Assembly: GCA_900554695.1 (NCBI GenBank)
Contig: USHV01000012.1
Location: 10,163-74,162 of the forward strand
Length of the DNA stretch: 64,000 nt
Origin: an uncultured Prevotella sp.
GTDB lineage: Bacteria; Bacteroidota; Bacteroidia; Bacteroidales; Bacteroidaceae
Direction: 5' to 3'
The stretch's first letter is position 1; each line of letters begins with the position of its first letter. Both the position numbers and the translations under genes were made by a program. This document shows, piece by piece, positions 19,837-28,848 of the stretch. The notes below the pieces were generated by a model. It worked only from the letters and a program-made list of their open reading frames with translations, made no database searches and was not told the origin of the DNA.

Positions 19837-22800
19837 CTAGTTCTTTCCCTCTGGAAATTTGCTTGGCTGTATGCCAAAATATTTCTTGAATACGGTGCTG
19901 AAGTATTTCACGTTTATGAATCCCGTCGCCTCTGAGACATCTATTACAGATATGCCCTGCTTCAGCAATTCGGCGGCACGCTCAAGTCGTATGATACGTA
20001 TGAACTCTTGTGGCGCTCTTCCGGTGAGCGATTTCAGACGGCTGTAAAATAGCGTGCGGCTCATTGCCATTTCTCTGCACAATATGTCTATGCTGAAGTC
20101 TGTGTCGCTGATGTTCCGCAGCACGATATCCGTAGCTTTCTCTACGAACATCCTGTCGTTCTCCGACAGGTTCACGTCTTTTGTCTCTTCGTTCTGCGGC
20201 TGAGACATCTCGTCATTGTTTTTATTTGCCGTATTGCCGACAGTGTCGATATTGTTTACCGCGTGCCGTAACAGATATTCGCGCATGCGTTTTCTGTTGT
20301 CAATCATTCCTTTTATTTTCAGCTTCAGTATTTCGGTGCTGAATGGTTTTGTGAGATAGTCGTCCGCGCCTTTTCTCAATCCCGCCACCACAGCTTCGTG
20401 GTTGGTCTTTGCTGTCAACAATATGATGGGTATGCCGGCTGTCTCGGGCTTTTCCTTCACGGTGTTGCAGAAGTCATCGCCTTGCATTCCCGGCATCATG
20501 ACGTCAGAGATGATCAGGTCGGGATATTCGGTTTCCATATATGCGAGAGCCTCGTCGGCATTGGGCTTCTCTATCACTTTATAGTCTGACGCGAGAGTCT
20601 TGCACAGATAATGGCGCAGGTCGTCGTTGTCTTCCACTACGAGTATGGTCTCATCTTTGTTTCCATGTTCCTCATTGTAGGCAGGCAAGTCCGAAGGAGT
20701 TACCTCTGCCAGGACGTCGTCGAAGGACGACTGGCGCGAGCTCGGCACTGCCTGTGTGAAAGTTCTGTCGAATGTCACAGTGAATGTCGTTCCGATACCT
20801 TCTTTTGAAGAGAATTTTATTTTTCCGCGTAAGAAGCTGACAATGCGCTGTACCTGAAGAAGTCCGAACCCGAGCCCGTGTTCCTGCGACTCGTAGGCGT
20901 TTTTTGCCCGGTGGATGTCAGAGAATATGTGCTTATGTTCGTTCTGCGGTATTCCGATGCCGGTGTCTTCAATTCTTACAATTACCTTTTTGGGGTCGGC
21001 GGTCATGCATATTCTTATCCTGCCTCCGTTCTTCGTGTATTTGCAGGCATTTGATATCAGATTGTCGAATATTATCTCCAGCATGCGTTGTGTCGCCTTG
21101 ACGCATACCTCTTCCTCCGGCAGCGACATTGACAGATTCAGTCCCTTTTTGTCGCATACGGTCTGAAAGCAAGCGACTTCTTCCTTAAGCATCTCGCTCA
21201 AGTTTATAGATACGAGCTTTGTCTTGTTGAGGTCTCTTCCTATTTTCTCAAACTCGAGAAGCTGCGATGTCAGCGAATACAGCTTTCTTATATTGGTGTT
21301 GGCCAGATTAAGAAGATATTTGGCTTTGTCCGGCAGGTCGGTCTCATTGCGCATGTCTTCCAGTGGGGCCATGACCAGTGTGATCGGCGTACGTATGTCG
21401 TGCGAGGTGTTGATGAAGAAGTTTATCTTGTCGTCGTCGTGGCGCTTCTGGAGCTGATACAGTTTATAACGTGTGGCGAAGTAGGCAATCATCACCAATA
21501 TAATAATGTAGCATGTCCATGCCCACCACGTTTGCCACCAAGGCGGGAGAATTGTTATCTCTATGGATTTCTCGTCTATTGTCCTGCCTGTGCTTTTGCT
21601 CATGCTGCATACACGGAATGTGTATTTGCCGGGCGTCACGTTCTTATAGCGTGCCGATTCAGTCTGGCTGGGCTCGCTCCATTCGTTGTCGTATCCTTCA
21701 AGTATGAAACGGTATATTATATCATTCTGGTAGCTCAGGTTTATGGATTCAAAGTTGATGTTGAAGCTGTTCTGGTCGTGTTCCAGTCTGATCTTCTTTG
21801 ATGCGAGCATATTGAATATTCTACTTATGAACTCGTCAGAACTGTTGTCCGGCATATCGACGTCAAATTTCGTAAGCCGCAGCGGAGCCTCATAATTCAC
21901 CCTCGTTATTTCCGAAGGTTTGAGCTCTACCACGCCGTTGGTACTTCCGAACAGGATGTTGCCCGATCGGGTTATTACATACGATGCCTTGTTGTATTCC
22001 TGTGCTATCCTGCCGATGTAGTTCAGATTCCATATCTCGTTCCTGTTCATCACTGCGATACCGTTGCCGGTGCTTATCCATATGCGTCCTTCCCTGTCGC
22101 GTATAAGTCCGAATATGTCGTTTGACGGCAGCCCGCTGTTCATGGTGATATGTTTTCTTATCTTGCGTGCGGCATAATCGTAGAGTATCATTCCTCCGCC
22201 CTCTGTGCCCAGCCATACGGTCTTGTCTTTGTTGAACAGCATCGATATGATGTAGGCGCTCATGTTTTCTTTTATCTGTTCCTTTGCCGACGCGAACTGT
22301 TCAATGCGCCCCGTGCGTTTGTTTATGAAATAGAATCCGTCGGTTGTCGCGGCAGCGATGATGGCCTTGCCTATTGTTCCGAATGAGAACACCTGTCTTA
22401 TGTCGTATGTCTTCTTCAGCTTCCAGTCTTTGTCCAGGTTCATCAGATTGCCGTCGATGCTGCCCACCCAGTAGTCGCCGTCGTTGTCTTTCTTTATTGA
22501 GAATATGTAGTTTGAGGTGATGTTGTCTTCTTGTTTGGTGAGGTGTTTCAGCACCTTTCCATTCTTGTCTGTTATGAATATTCCGTTGCCATAGGTACCC
22601 ACGGCCATATCTCCGTTGGCCGTCCGGCACAGCGACACGCATACTTTGTCGGACATCAGGTGCTGCCATGTGTGACTGTCGGGTCTGTAGATGCTTATTC
22701 CCCTTTCGGTGGCAAACCACAGACTGCCGTCAATGCCTTCGGCAATCGACTTCACGTTGTTGTTTACAAGCGACTTGCTGTCCTTGTTTCTATGAGTGAT

Positions 22801-23814
22801 GAAGGTTATCGGATATTTTGAAAAATTTATCCTCGACACGCCTCCCGTATAGCTTCCTATCCATAGACTTTTGGAACTGTCCATGAACGTAGCGTAAATG
22901 CCGTTGCTCATCAGGCAGGCGAAGCCTGCGTTGTCGTCGGAGTCTATGAGCTTTTTTATGCTCTGGTCGCTGTAGCTGTAGGTGAATATGCCGCTGCCGT
23001 CAGTTCCGATAATCAGAATGTCAGAGTCGTATTTTGTTACAGAGCGTATCGGCTTGTTGGATAACCCGGTGTCGGTCTTTACGTGTGTCAGTGTGTTTGT
23101 ACGGAGGTTGAGTATCCATAATCCGTTGTTGAATGTGCCGATAAAGATATTATTCCTTTCCTTGTCATAATACAATGTCTGTATGCTTTTGCCGTCGAGC
23201 AGTCCGGTTGCATGCCTGTTGGCGGTGTTTACTATTTTCAGACCAGTTGTGGTGCCGAGATAGAGTCTGTTGCCTAACGACACGATATCGTTGACGTTGA
23301 GTCCGGCAATGTATCTTTCAATCCTGTTGTTGACAGACGTATAAAGTCCGGTGGTCAGACCGAAGAAAGCCTTCCCGTCTTTCGTTATGTGATATTTGTT
23401 GAGCGTTATGTTGTCTGATATGTATTCTGACAGTTGGGTCTTCAGTTCGAAGTTGTCGTATGTATCAGAATATTTATATATCTTTCCCGTATTGTCGTAG
23501 GCCCACAGTGCGCCGTCGGGCATATAACACAGCTGTATTATCCTCGCGGCAAGGTCGCCGTAATAATATCCGTCGGACATACGGTAGTTCTTCATCAACT
23601 GTCCGTTGTAGCGGTCTATGCCCGATTTTGTGCTTATCCATATTGCGTGATATTTGTCTTCTACTATTGAATATACGCGCATATTGCTCAGACCGTTGGC
23701 ATAGCCTATGTGTCTGATGTCCGAAATGGCAAGCGACGCGCCGTGGCACCGGGGCGCATTGCCGCATATGAGTGTGAGCAGTAATATACAGGTCAGCAGT
23801 GTTTTATTTTTCAT
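19837..23814 (-). CDS. Hybrid two-component system sensor/regulator (HTCS) of the PUL
   Basis: This 1,325-residue one-protein phosphorelay has a signal peptide at about 1-25 and a periplasmic two-propeller Reg_prop region at about 30-680. A Y_Y_Y domain lies at about 685-755 and a transmembrane helix at about 763-783. The HisKA domain has its phospho-acceptor in SHDIRTP (His near 805), and the HATPase follows with DTGIGIP and GFGL. The receiver has its Asp in IISDVMMPG near 1103, and the AraC-type helix-turn-helix is at about 1235-1318. All catalytic residues are visible. It should sense an oligosaccharide in the periplasm and activate the GH16-susC-susD-SGBP-GH3 operon. The gene is monocistronic. 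Confidence 0.94.
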   Translation of the reverse strand: MKNKTLLTCILLLTLICGNAPRCHGASLAISDIRHIGYANGLSNMRVYSIVEDKYHAIWISTKSGIDRYNGQLMKNYRMSDGYYYGDLAARIIQLCYMPDGALWAYDNTGKIYKYSDTYDNFELKTQLSEYISDNITLNKYHITKDGKAFFGLTTGLYTSVNNRIERYIAGLNVNDIVSLGNRLYLGTTTGLKIVNTANRHATGLLDGKSIQTLYYDKERNNIFIGTFNNGLWILNLRTNTLTHVKTDTGLSNKPIRSVTKYDSDILIIGTDGSGIFTYSYSDQSIKKLIDSDDNAGFACLMSNGIYATFMDSSKSLWIGSYTGGVSRINFSKYPITFITHRNKDSKSLVNNNVKSIAEGIDGSLWFATERGISIYRPDSHTWQHLMSDKVCVSLCRTANGDMAVGTYGNGIFITDKNGKVLKHLTKQEDNITSNYIFSIKKDNDGDYWVGSIDGNLMNLDKDWKLKKTYDIRQVFSFGTIGKAIIAAATTDGFYFINKRTGRIEQFASAKEQIKENMSAYIISMLFNKDKTVWLGTEGGGMILYDYAARKIRKHITMNSGLPSNDIFGLIRDREGRIWISTGNGIAVMNRNEIWNLNYIGRIAQEYNKASYVITRSGNILFGSTNGVVELKPSEITRVNYEAPLRLTKFDVDMPDNSSDEFISRIFNMLASKKIRLEHDQNSFNINFESINLSYQNDIIYRFILEGYDNEWSEPSQTESARYKNVTPGKYTFRVCSMSKSTGRTIDEKSIEITILPPWWQTWWAWTCYIIILVMIAYFATRYKLYQLQKRHDDDKINFFINTSHDIRTPITLVMAPLEDMRNETDLPDKAKYLLNLANTNIRKLYSLTSQLLEFEKIGRDLNKTKLVSINLSEMLKEEVACFQTVCDKKGLNLSMSLPEEEVCVKATQRMLEIIFDNLISNACKYTKNGGRIRICMTADPKKVIVRIEDTGIGIPQNEHKHIFSDIHRAKNAYESQEHGLGFGLLQVQRIVSFLRGKIKFSSKEGIGTTFTVTFDRTFTQAVPSSRQSSFDDVLAEVTPSDLPAYNEEHGNKDETILVVEDNDDLRHYLCKTLASDYKVIEKPNADEALAYMETEYPDLIISDVMMPGMQGDDFCNTVKEKPETAGIPIILLTAKTNHEAVVAGLRKGADDYLTKPFSTEILKLKIKGMIDNRKRMREYLLRHAVNNIDTVGNTANKNNDEMSQPQNEETKDVNLSENDRMFVEKATDIVLRNISDTDFSIDILCREMAMSRTLFYSRLKSLTGRAPQEFIRIIRLERAAELLKQGISVIDVSEATGFINVKYFSTVFKKYFGIQPSKFPEGKN

Positions 23815-24345
23815 ATCAGTGGTTTAAAGCTTGAATTATATATACTTCACGTACTATTGTAACTCATTAACAAAATTACAAAAAAAGTATTATATCCGCT
23901 TTTATTCGCTGTTTTTTTTATTCTGATATTTTTTTTCATAAGAGAAATGGAGCGGAATCCGTGCACGACTTTACAAAGTTTGTCGTGTACGGATGGATTC
24001 TCGGCCGCTCAGAATTGTATTTTCTGCCTCTGTATAAGCTCAGAAACCCTTATCTTGTATTTGTTCCGGAATGTTATGGTCATATCAGACATCAGGCAAC
24101 TTGCGGCGTGAGTATATGAATCCTGTTGTGTTAAAAAACGATAATATAGATGTCGATGCGACATAAAGCCGTACCTTTGCATCAGAATATCATGCGTAGA
24201 GAACCTCCGCGCCATTCGTCGTGCGATGTCTGATTGGTGTCGGGGCGCTGCCTTGAGTGGTGGCCGTGTGGTGTTTTTTATGGAATGAAGAGTAAAGCCT
24301 ACGGCTTTCGCGTGCAGTCACGGAAGCGTAGTGTCTGCTCTCGTC
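23815..24345. other. Spacer between the sensor gene and the fluoride riboswitch
   Basis: No convincing gene. A strong hairpin lies at 23957-23994 (ATCCGTGCACGAC pairing with GTCGTGTACGGAT, one G-T pair) without a T-run. TAATTTTG on the minus strand at 23878-23871 is a candidate -7 box for the sensor gene. TACCTTTG at 24172-24179 (+) could start the crcB leader, and just before it lies a small dyad ATGTCG-ATG-CGACAT at 24150-24164. Confidence 0.45.
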
Positions 24346-24402
24346 GGGCAATGGCATCTGCCTTTAACCGCCGTTTTTCGTTAAACGTGCTGATGATACC
24401 TG
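24346..24402 (+). ncRNA. Fluoride riboswitch (crcB motif) aptamer
   Basis: The stretch GGGCAATGGCATCTGCC, then TTTAACCGCC, a small hairpin (CGTTT/AAACG) and GCTGATGATACC matches the crcB-motif layout: GG-NGATGG, a closing CC arm, and the conserved CTGATG block. GGCA pairs with TGCC. GGCATC pairs with GATACC except for one position. It precedes crcB by 115 nt. The downstream DNA (24403-24440) can form ACAGC/GCTGT and CGACA/TGTCG stems that might serve as the expression platform. Recognition is from remembered consensus, not a covariance search. Confidence 0.8.
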
Positions 24403-24517
24403 TTGTGGCGACAGCCTGGCTGTTGTCGGCATTGACTGTTGTGGCGGTTAAGAAACGATGTGTGACATTACGGATAAGCGTATGATGCGCAATCATTTTA
24501 AATCTTAATATATTCCA

Positions 24518-24895
24518 ATGATAAGAGCAATATTTTTTATCGGTGCGGGAAGTTTCGTCGGCGGAGTGGCCCGATATCTTCTTTCGCACGTGGTGCAGAC
24601 CAACGTCGCCTCGGGTTTTCCTTGGGGAACGATGGTTGTAAACATTCTCGGTTGTTTCTTCATAGGCCTGCTCTACGGTCTGTTCGAGCGCGGTAGTATA
24701 ATGAACGGCGACCTGCGCGTGTTCCTCACCACAGGTTTCTGCGGCGGTTTCACCACTTTCTCCACGTTCATGCACGAGAACTACGCACTGCTTTCCGACG
24801 ACTGGTTCGCGCAGTGTGCTGCCTATTCGGTGATGAGTTTCGCCGTCGGACTATTCGCGGCTTATGCCGGCCACTGGGTTGTCAAGGCCATCTGA
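24518..24895 (+). CDS. crcB: Fluoride ion channel/exporter CrcB (FluC)
   Basis: This 125-residue inner-membrane protein has four hydrophobic helices and the family signatures GGVARYLL, NILGCFFIG and GFCGGFTTFSTF; the last of these lines the fluoride pore. It forms a dual-topology dimer that lets fluoride leave the cell. Length is normal. The fluoride riboswitch in its leader supports both identity and fluoride-induced expression. It is a single-gene unit. Confidence 0.93.
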   Translation: MIRAIFFIGAGSFVGGVARYLLSHVVQTNVASGFPWGTMVVNILGCFFIGLLYGLFERGSIMNGDLRVFLTTGFCGGFTTFSTFMHENYALLSDDWFAQCAAYSVMSFAVGLFAAYAGHWVVKAI

Positions 24896-25067
24896 TAGGC
24901 TTGCGGCTGTCGCGCGGCGGATTTTTAGCGATGTGTCAGCGCGCCTTTTGTGTGCTGATTATTTTACATTGTTTAACATTTATAGTCTGATATGGTCTAT
25001 ATCATATGTTAAATTGCAATCCGGTTTTCTCACGGTTTTTTCTTCATTCTGGAGAGGCGTGAGCGTG

Positions 25068-25236
25068 CGAAATGCCCTATTTCGGTTGCTTTCGGCGTCT
25101 TTCATGGGGCAATATTCGCAGGTCCGTCGTGCGAAAGAGCCTCTTTTGCATTACGAAAAAGCCTATATTGAGACCCGAAATGGCCTGTTTCAGTGCACGA
25201 AATGGGCTTAATCGCAGTGCGAAATAGGCATTTTTG
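25068..25236 (+). repeat. 22-nt-period module array, copy 1 (diverged)
   Basis: Five clear 17-nt modules start at 25132, 25154, 25176, 25198 and 25220, exactly 22 apart. They are of the form CGAAATGGCCTGTTTCA and are joined by 5-nt linkers (CATTA, AGACC, GTGCA, CAGTG). One intact module at 25068 and one or two decayed units precede them. Downstream to about 25350 lies a worn remnant of the flank seen in the full-length elements (AATATTTGC ... GTCGG). It occupies the spacer between crcB and the T9SS operon. Confidence 0.8.
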
Positions 25237-25517
25237 CAGCGCAAGCGATGACAGATGATTCTGTGGTTGAGGCTAACCTGTTGATTATCAGACGAATGAC
25301 TAAAGTGCTTCAAAACCCGAATATTTGCAGACAAAAGTCTTGTAGGTCGGAATTTTGCGTTAAATCGGGCTTAATAAATGTTAAGTGCGACGGACGGTAA
25401 TAAATTCCTTTCCATACACTGTTATATTTAAGGTCTGATTAATGAAAGAGAACGCTGATGTGGCTTTACGTTTACTCGAAGTCTGTTTTTTTGACATTAT
25501 ATTTCAAAAAACATGTG

Positions 25518-25525
25518 TATCTTTG
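25518..25525 (+). promoter_or_regulatory. -7 box of the T9SS operon promoter
   Basis: TATCTTTG matches TAnnTTTG exactly; a TTTG lies 24 bases upstream, slightly far. Transcription would start near 25532, after the ATG at 25442, which argues for the GTG start at 25559. Confidence 0.6.
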
Positions 25526-25558
25526 ACAATAAATAAGCCTGTTTGCCGTTATAGGAAC

Positions 25559-26497
25559 GTGTTTAAACGCAAATTCATAACATTGGTACTCCTGACGCTT
25601 GCCTCCATCGGAGCGCACGCGCAGTATGACGCGTCGTTCAGTCATTACTTCGACATGGAACCTACGTTCAATGCGGCGTCGGTGGGCAAGCAGTCGAAAC
25701 TGAACATCACGGCGGCATATGCCATGGACCTCGTTGGGTTTGAGAACAATCCGCAGACAATGTATGCGGCAGCCGACCTGCCTTTCTATTTTCTGAAAGG
25801 TCTGCACGGCGCCGGAGTGCAGTTCATGAACGACCGTCTGGGTCTGTTCAGCCATCAGCGTCTGGCCCTGCAATATGCCTACAAGCATAAGCTCTTCGGT
25901 GGAACAATCAGTGCCGGAGTGAGCGTCGGACTGCTTAGCGAGAGCTTCGATGGTACGAAGCTCGATGCAGGAGAGGCCGGAGACCCCGCCCTGCCAAGCA
26001 CCAAGGTGGAGGGCAGCGGCTTCGATCTGGGTGCCGGACTTTACTATATGCACGGCCCGTGGTATGTGGGCGTGTCGGCACAACATCTCAACGCGCCGCT
26101 CGTGGAGCTGGGCGAGACGAACGAGCTGCAGATAGATCCGACATATTATTTGACCGGCGGATACAATATAAAACTGCGAAATCCGTTTCTTACAATAAAA
26201 CCGTCGGTGCTCGTACGTACCGACGGAGTGACTTACAGGGCCGACATCACCGGACGCCTGATATATACCAACGACAAGAAGATGATGTACGGAGGCGTGG
26301 GCTACAGTCCCACCAACTCGGTGACGATACTCATCGGCGGCATGTTCCACGGCGTAATGCTCGGCTACAGCTACGAGTTCTATACCTCGGCAATAAGCCC
26401 CGGCAACGGCAGTCACGAGCTGTACATAGGCTATCAGATGGATCTGAACCTGGTGAAGAAAGGAAAGAACAAACATAAAAGTGTGAGAATATTATAA
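25559..26497 (+). CDS. Type IX secretion system outer-membrane protein PorP/SprF family
   Basis: This is a 313-residue beta-barrel protein of the PorP/SprF family. From GTG at 25559 it has a clean signal peptide (FKRKFITLVLLTLASIGAHAQ) preceded by AGGAA. The in-frame ATG at 25442 would add 39 residues without signal character and lies upstream of the likely transcription start. Family features are YDASFSHYFDMEPTFNAASVG near the mature N-terminus and repeated GAGLYY and YIGYQMDL strands. PorP-type proteins anchor in the outer membrane and work with GldK/GldN-type partners. It is the first gene of the T9SS operon, 5 bp before gldK. Confidence 0.88.
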   Translation: MFKRKFITLVLLTLASIGAHAQYDASFSHYFDMEPTFNAASVGKQSKLNITAAYAMDLVGFENNPQTMYAAADLPFYFLKGLHGAGVQFMNDRLGLFSHQRLALQYAYKHKLFGGTISAGVSVGLLSESFDGTKLDAGEAGDPALPSTKVEGSGFDLGAGLYYMHGPWYVGVSAQHLNAPLVELGETNELQIDPTYYLTGGYNIKLRNPFLTIKPSVLVRTDGVTYRADITGRLIYTNDKKMMYGGVGYSPTNSVTILIGGMFHGVMLGYSYEFYTSAISPGNGSHELYIGYQMDLNLVKKGKNKHKSVRIL

Positions 26498-26502
26498 AAA
26501 AT

Positions 26503-27951
26503 ATGAATAAGAAAAACAACAGTTTGACGCTATTGCTCGCTCCGGTATTCTGCATCGTGCTCGCCGGATGCTTCGGCGGACGCATGACGTCGTCGGGACG
26601 AGGCGGCGAGGTCGTCGGCGTGAGCGGCAGGGCTTTCACCGAGCCGACGCCTTACGGCATGGTTAAGATAAACCGTGGATACTTGCGCATGGGTATGGAG
26701 AAGGAAGACAGCCTGTGGGGCAAGCAGACTCCGACGAAGGATATTTCGGTGGACGGATTCTGGATGGACGAGACCGAGGTGTCAAACTCTAAGTACAAGC
26801 AGTTTGTGTTGTGGGTGCGCGACAGCATCGTACGCACGCGTCTTGCCGATCCTGCATACGGAGGCGACGAGACTTATATGATAACCGAGGATGAGAACGG
26901 CGATCCCGTCACTCCGCATCTCAACTGGAAGAAGCCTATACCGCGCAAGCCTACCGAGGACGAATTGCGCGCAATAGAGAGTGTATATACCACCAATCCG
27001 GTGACAGGCGAGAAGATGCTCGACTACAAACAGATGAATTATAAGTACGAGATCTATGACTATACGGCTGCGGCACTGCGTCGCAACAGGCTGAATCCAG
27101 AGGAGCGCAACCTCAACACCGATGTTACGGTGAACCCGGACGAGGTGGTCATGATATCGAAAGACACGGCATACATCGACGACGAGGGACGCATCGTGAG
27201 GGAAACCATCAACCGTCCGCTCAGTGGACCGTGGGACTTCCTAAACACTTACATCGTGAACATCTATCCGGACACGACTTGTTGGGTGAACGACTTCCCG
27301 AACTCGGACAACGAGATATACATGCGCAACTATTTCTCCAATCCTGCATACAACGACTATCCGGTGGTTGGAGTTACATGGGAGCAGGCCAACGCCTTCT
27401 GCGCATGGCGTACCGAATATCTGCTCAAGGGTCTTGGACCTGAGGCTCGGTTCGTACAGCGTTATCGGTTGCCCACCGAAGCCGAGTGGGAATACGCCGC
27501 ACGAGGCAAGGATGGAAACGAGTTCCCGTGGGAAGATGCGGGCGTGAAGAGCGGTGAGGGCTGCTTCTTTGCGAACTTCAAGCCCGACAGGGGCAACTAT
27601 ACCGAGGACGGTAACCTCATAACAAGTAAGGTTGGAATATACTCATCAAACAGTAACGGACTCTTCGATATGGCGGGCAATGTGGCCGAATGGACCAGCA
27701 CGGTATATACGGAGGCGGGAGTGGATGCGATGAACGATCTCAACCCGCAGCTGGAATACAACGCCGCGAAGGAAGATCCGTATAAACTGAAGAAAAAGAG
27801 TGTGCGTGGTGGCTCGTGGAAAGACCCTGAGTCGTACATCCGTTCGGCATGGCGCACATGGGAATATCAGAACCAGCCGCGGTCGTACATCGGATTCCGC
27901 TGCGTGCGCAGTCTGGCAAGTACATCAAGTGGAAAACAGAAAAAGAAATAA
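26503..27951 (+). CDS. gldK: T9SS lipoprotein GldK (PorK)
   Basis: This 482-residue lipoprotein has the lipobox LAGC at about residue 22. A formylglycine-generating-enzyme (FGE/SUMF1) fold spans about 50-470, with WMDETEVSN, RLPTEAEWEYAARG, DMAGNVAEWTS, VRGGSW and IGFRCVR. In the T9SS, GldK forms periplasmic rings with GldN under the outer membrane; it is structural, not a sulfatase-maturing enzyme. An insert of about 100 residues (about 120-255) lies inside the fold, as is usual for GldK. It is followed 6 bp later by gldL. Confidence 0.93.
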   Translation: MNKKNNSLTLLLAPVFCIVLAGCFGGRMTSSGRGGEVVGVSGRAFTEPTPYGMVKINRGYLRMGMEKEDSLWGKQTPTKDISVDGFWMDETEVSNSKYKQFVLWVRDSIVRTRLADPAYGGDETYMITEDENGDPVTPHLNWKKPIPRKPTEDELRAIESVYTTNPVTGEKMLDYKQMNYKYEIYDYTAAALRRNRLNPEERNLNTDVTVNPDEVVMISKDTAYIDDEGRIVRETINRPLSGPWDFLNTYIVNIYPDTTCWVNDFPNSDNEIYMRNYFSNPAYNDYPVVGVTWEQANAFCAWRTEYLLKGLGPEARFVQRYRLPTEAEWEYAARGKDGNEFPWEDAGVKSGEGCFFANFKPDRGNYTEDGNLITSKVGIYSSNSNGLFDMAGNVAEWTSTVYTEAGVDAMNDLNPQLEYNAAKEDPYKLKKKSVRGGSWKDPESYIRSAWRTWEYQNQPRSYIGFRCVRSLASTSSGKQKKK

Positions 27952-27957
27952 ACAGCA

Positions 27958-28785
27958 ATGACTGAATACAGCAAATACAACATTGTCTATCGTCTGCAGA
28001 AGTGGATCGACAGCGTTCCGGGGCAGACTTTCCTCAACTATGCTTACAGCTGGGGTGCATCAATCGTTATTCTTGGAACATTGTTCAAACTGACTCACCT
28101 GCCCGGAGCCAACATCATGTTGTTCGTGGGAATGGGTACTGAGGTCATAGTGTTCTTCATATCGGCTTTCGACCGTCCGTTCGACAAGACGGCGATTGGC
28201 ATGGATCTGCCTACACATGTGGAGGAACCTGATGCCGAGAACGCAGAGGATGATAGCGAAAGCGAGGCTGCACCGGCAGCCGCAGCACAGCCGCAGCCGG
28301 CAGTTCAGGGCGGAACCATCATCATCGGAACGCCCGGAACGGCAGCTCCGGCGGCAGCAGTTGCAGCTCCGGAAGGTGCCGCTGCTGTTGCAAGTGGCGT
28401 GGCAGGAGCAACTGTCGTAGCCGGAAACTGGGTGGCAGGACAGCAACAGAACGGCGAGGAACTGGCCGAGGCGCAGGGCAACTATATCGAGGAGCTGAAC
28501 AAACTCACCGAGACTCTGCAGAAGGTTTCGGAGCAGAGCGAGCGCCTGACACGCGACAGCGAGGAGATGGAGATGCTCAACCGCACGCTCACAGGTATAT
28601 GCCGCGTGTACGAGATGCAGCTTAAGGGTGCCAGCCAGCAGATTGGAACCATCGACCAGATAAACGAACAGAGCCGCAAGATGGCTCAGCTCATAGAGCA
28701 GCTCAACGGTATCTACGCACGCATGATTGAGGCAATGACCGTCAACATGCGCGCCGCAGCCCCGGAGGCAGCTCCGAAACAGTAA
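27958..28785 (+). CDS. gldL: T9SS inner-membrane motor protein GldL (PorL)
   Basis: This 275-residue protein has two N-terminal transmembrane helices (about 20-42 and 47-70). They carry the conserved KLTHLPGANIMLFVGMGTE and a Glu in the second helix (GTEVIVFF) thought to couple proton flow. A low-complexity Ala/Pro/Glu-rich linker (about 85-165) precedes a coiled-coil at about 175-255. GldL and GldM form the proton-driven motor that powers T9SS export. The Ala-rich linker makes it somewhat longer than minimal GldL proteins. Confidence 0.92.
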   Translation: MTEYSKYNIVYRLQKWIDSVPGQTFLNYAYSWGASIVILGTLFKLTHLPGANIMLFVGMGTEVIVFFISAFDRPFDKTAIGMDLPTHVEEPDAENAEDDSESEAAPAAAAQPQPAVQGGTIIIGTPGTAAPAAAVAAPEGAAAVASGVAGATVVAGNWVAGQQQNGEELAEAQGNYIEELNKLTETLQKVSEQSERLTRDSEEMEMLNRTLTGICRVYEMQLKGASQQIGTIDQINEQSRKMAQLIEQLNGIYARMIEAMTVNMRAAAPEAAPKQ

Positions 28786-28848
28786 CTGTTGACCGACCCG
28801 CCAGTGTATGGAAACGGCGGCGGGCAATGATATAAAAGTATAACATAA

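Noticed and set aside
24009..24215. 68-residue minus-strand frame upstream of the riboswitch
   Set aside because: No leader, no hydrophobic or domain pattern, and it covers a region better explained as the crcB leader promoter.
26503..27951. GldK as a sulfatase-maturing formylglycine enzyme
   Set aside because: The fold is shared, but it is a lipoprotein encoded between porP and gldL; the local sulfatase is Ser-type and would not use this enzyme class.
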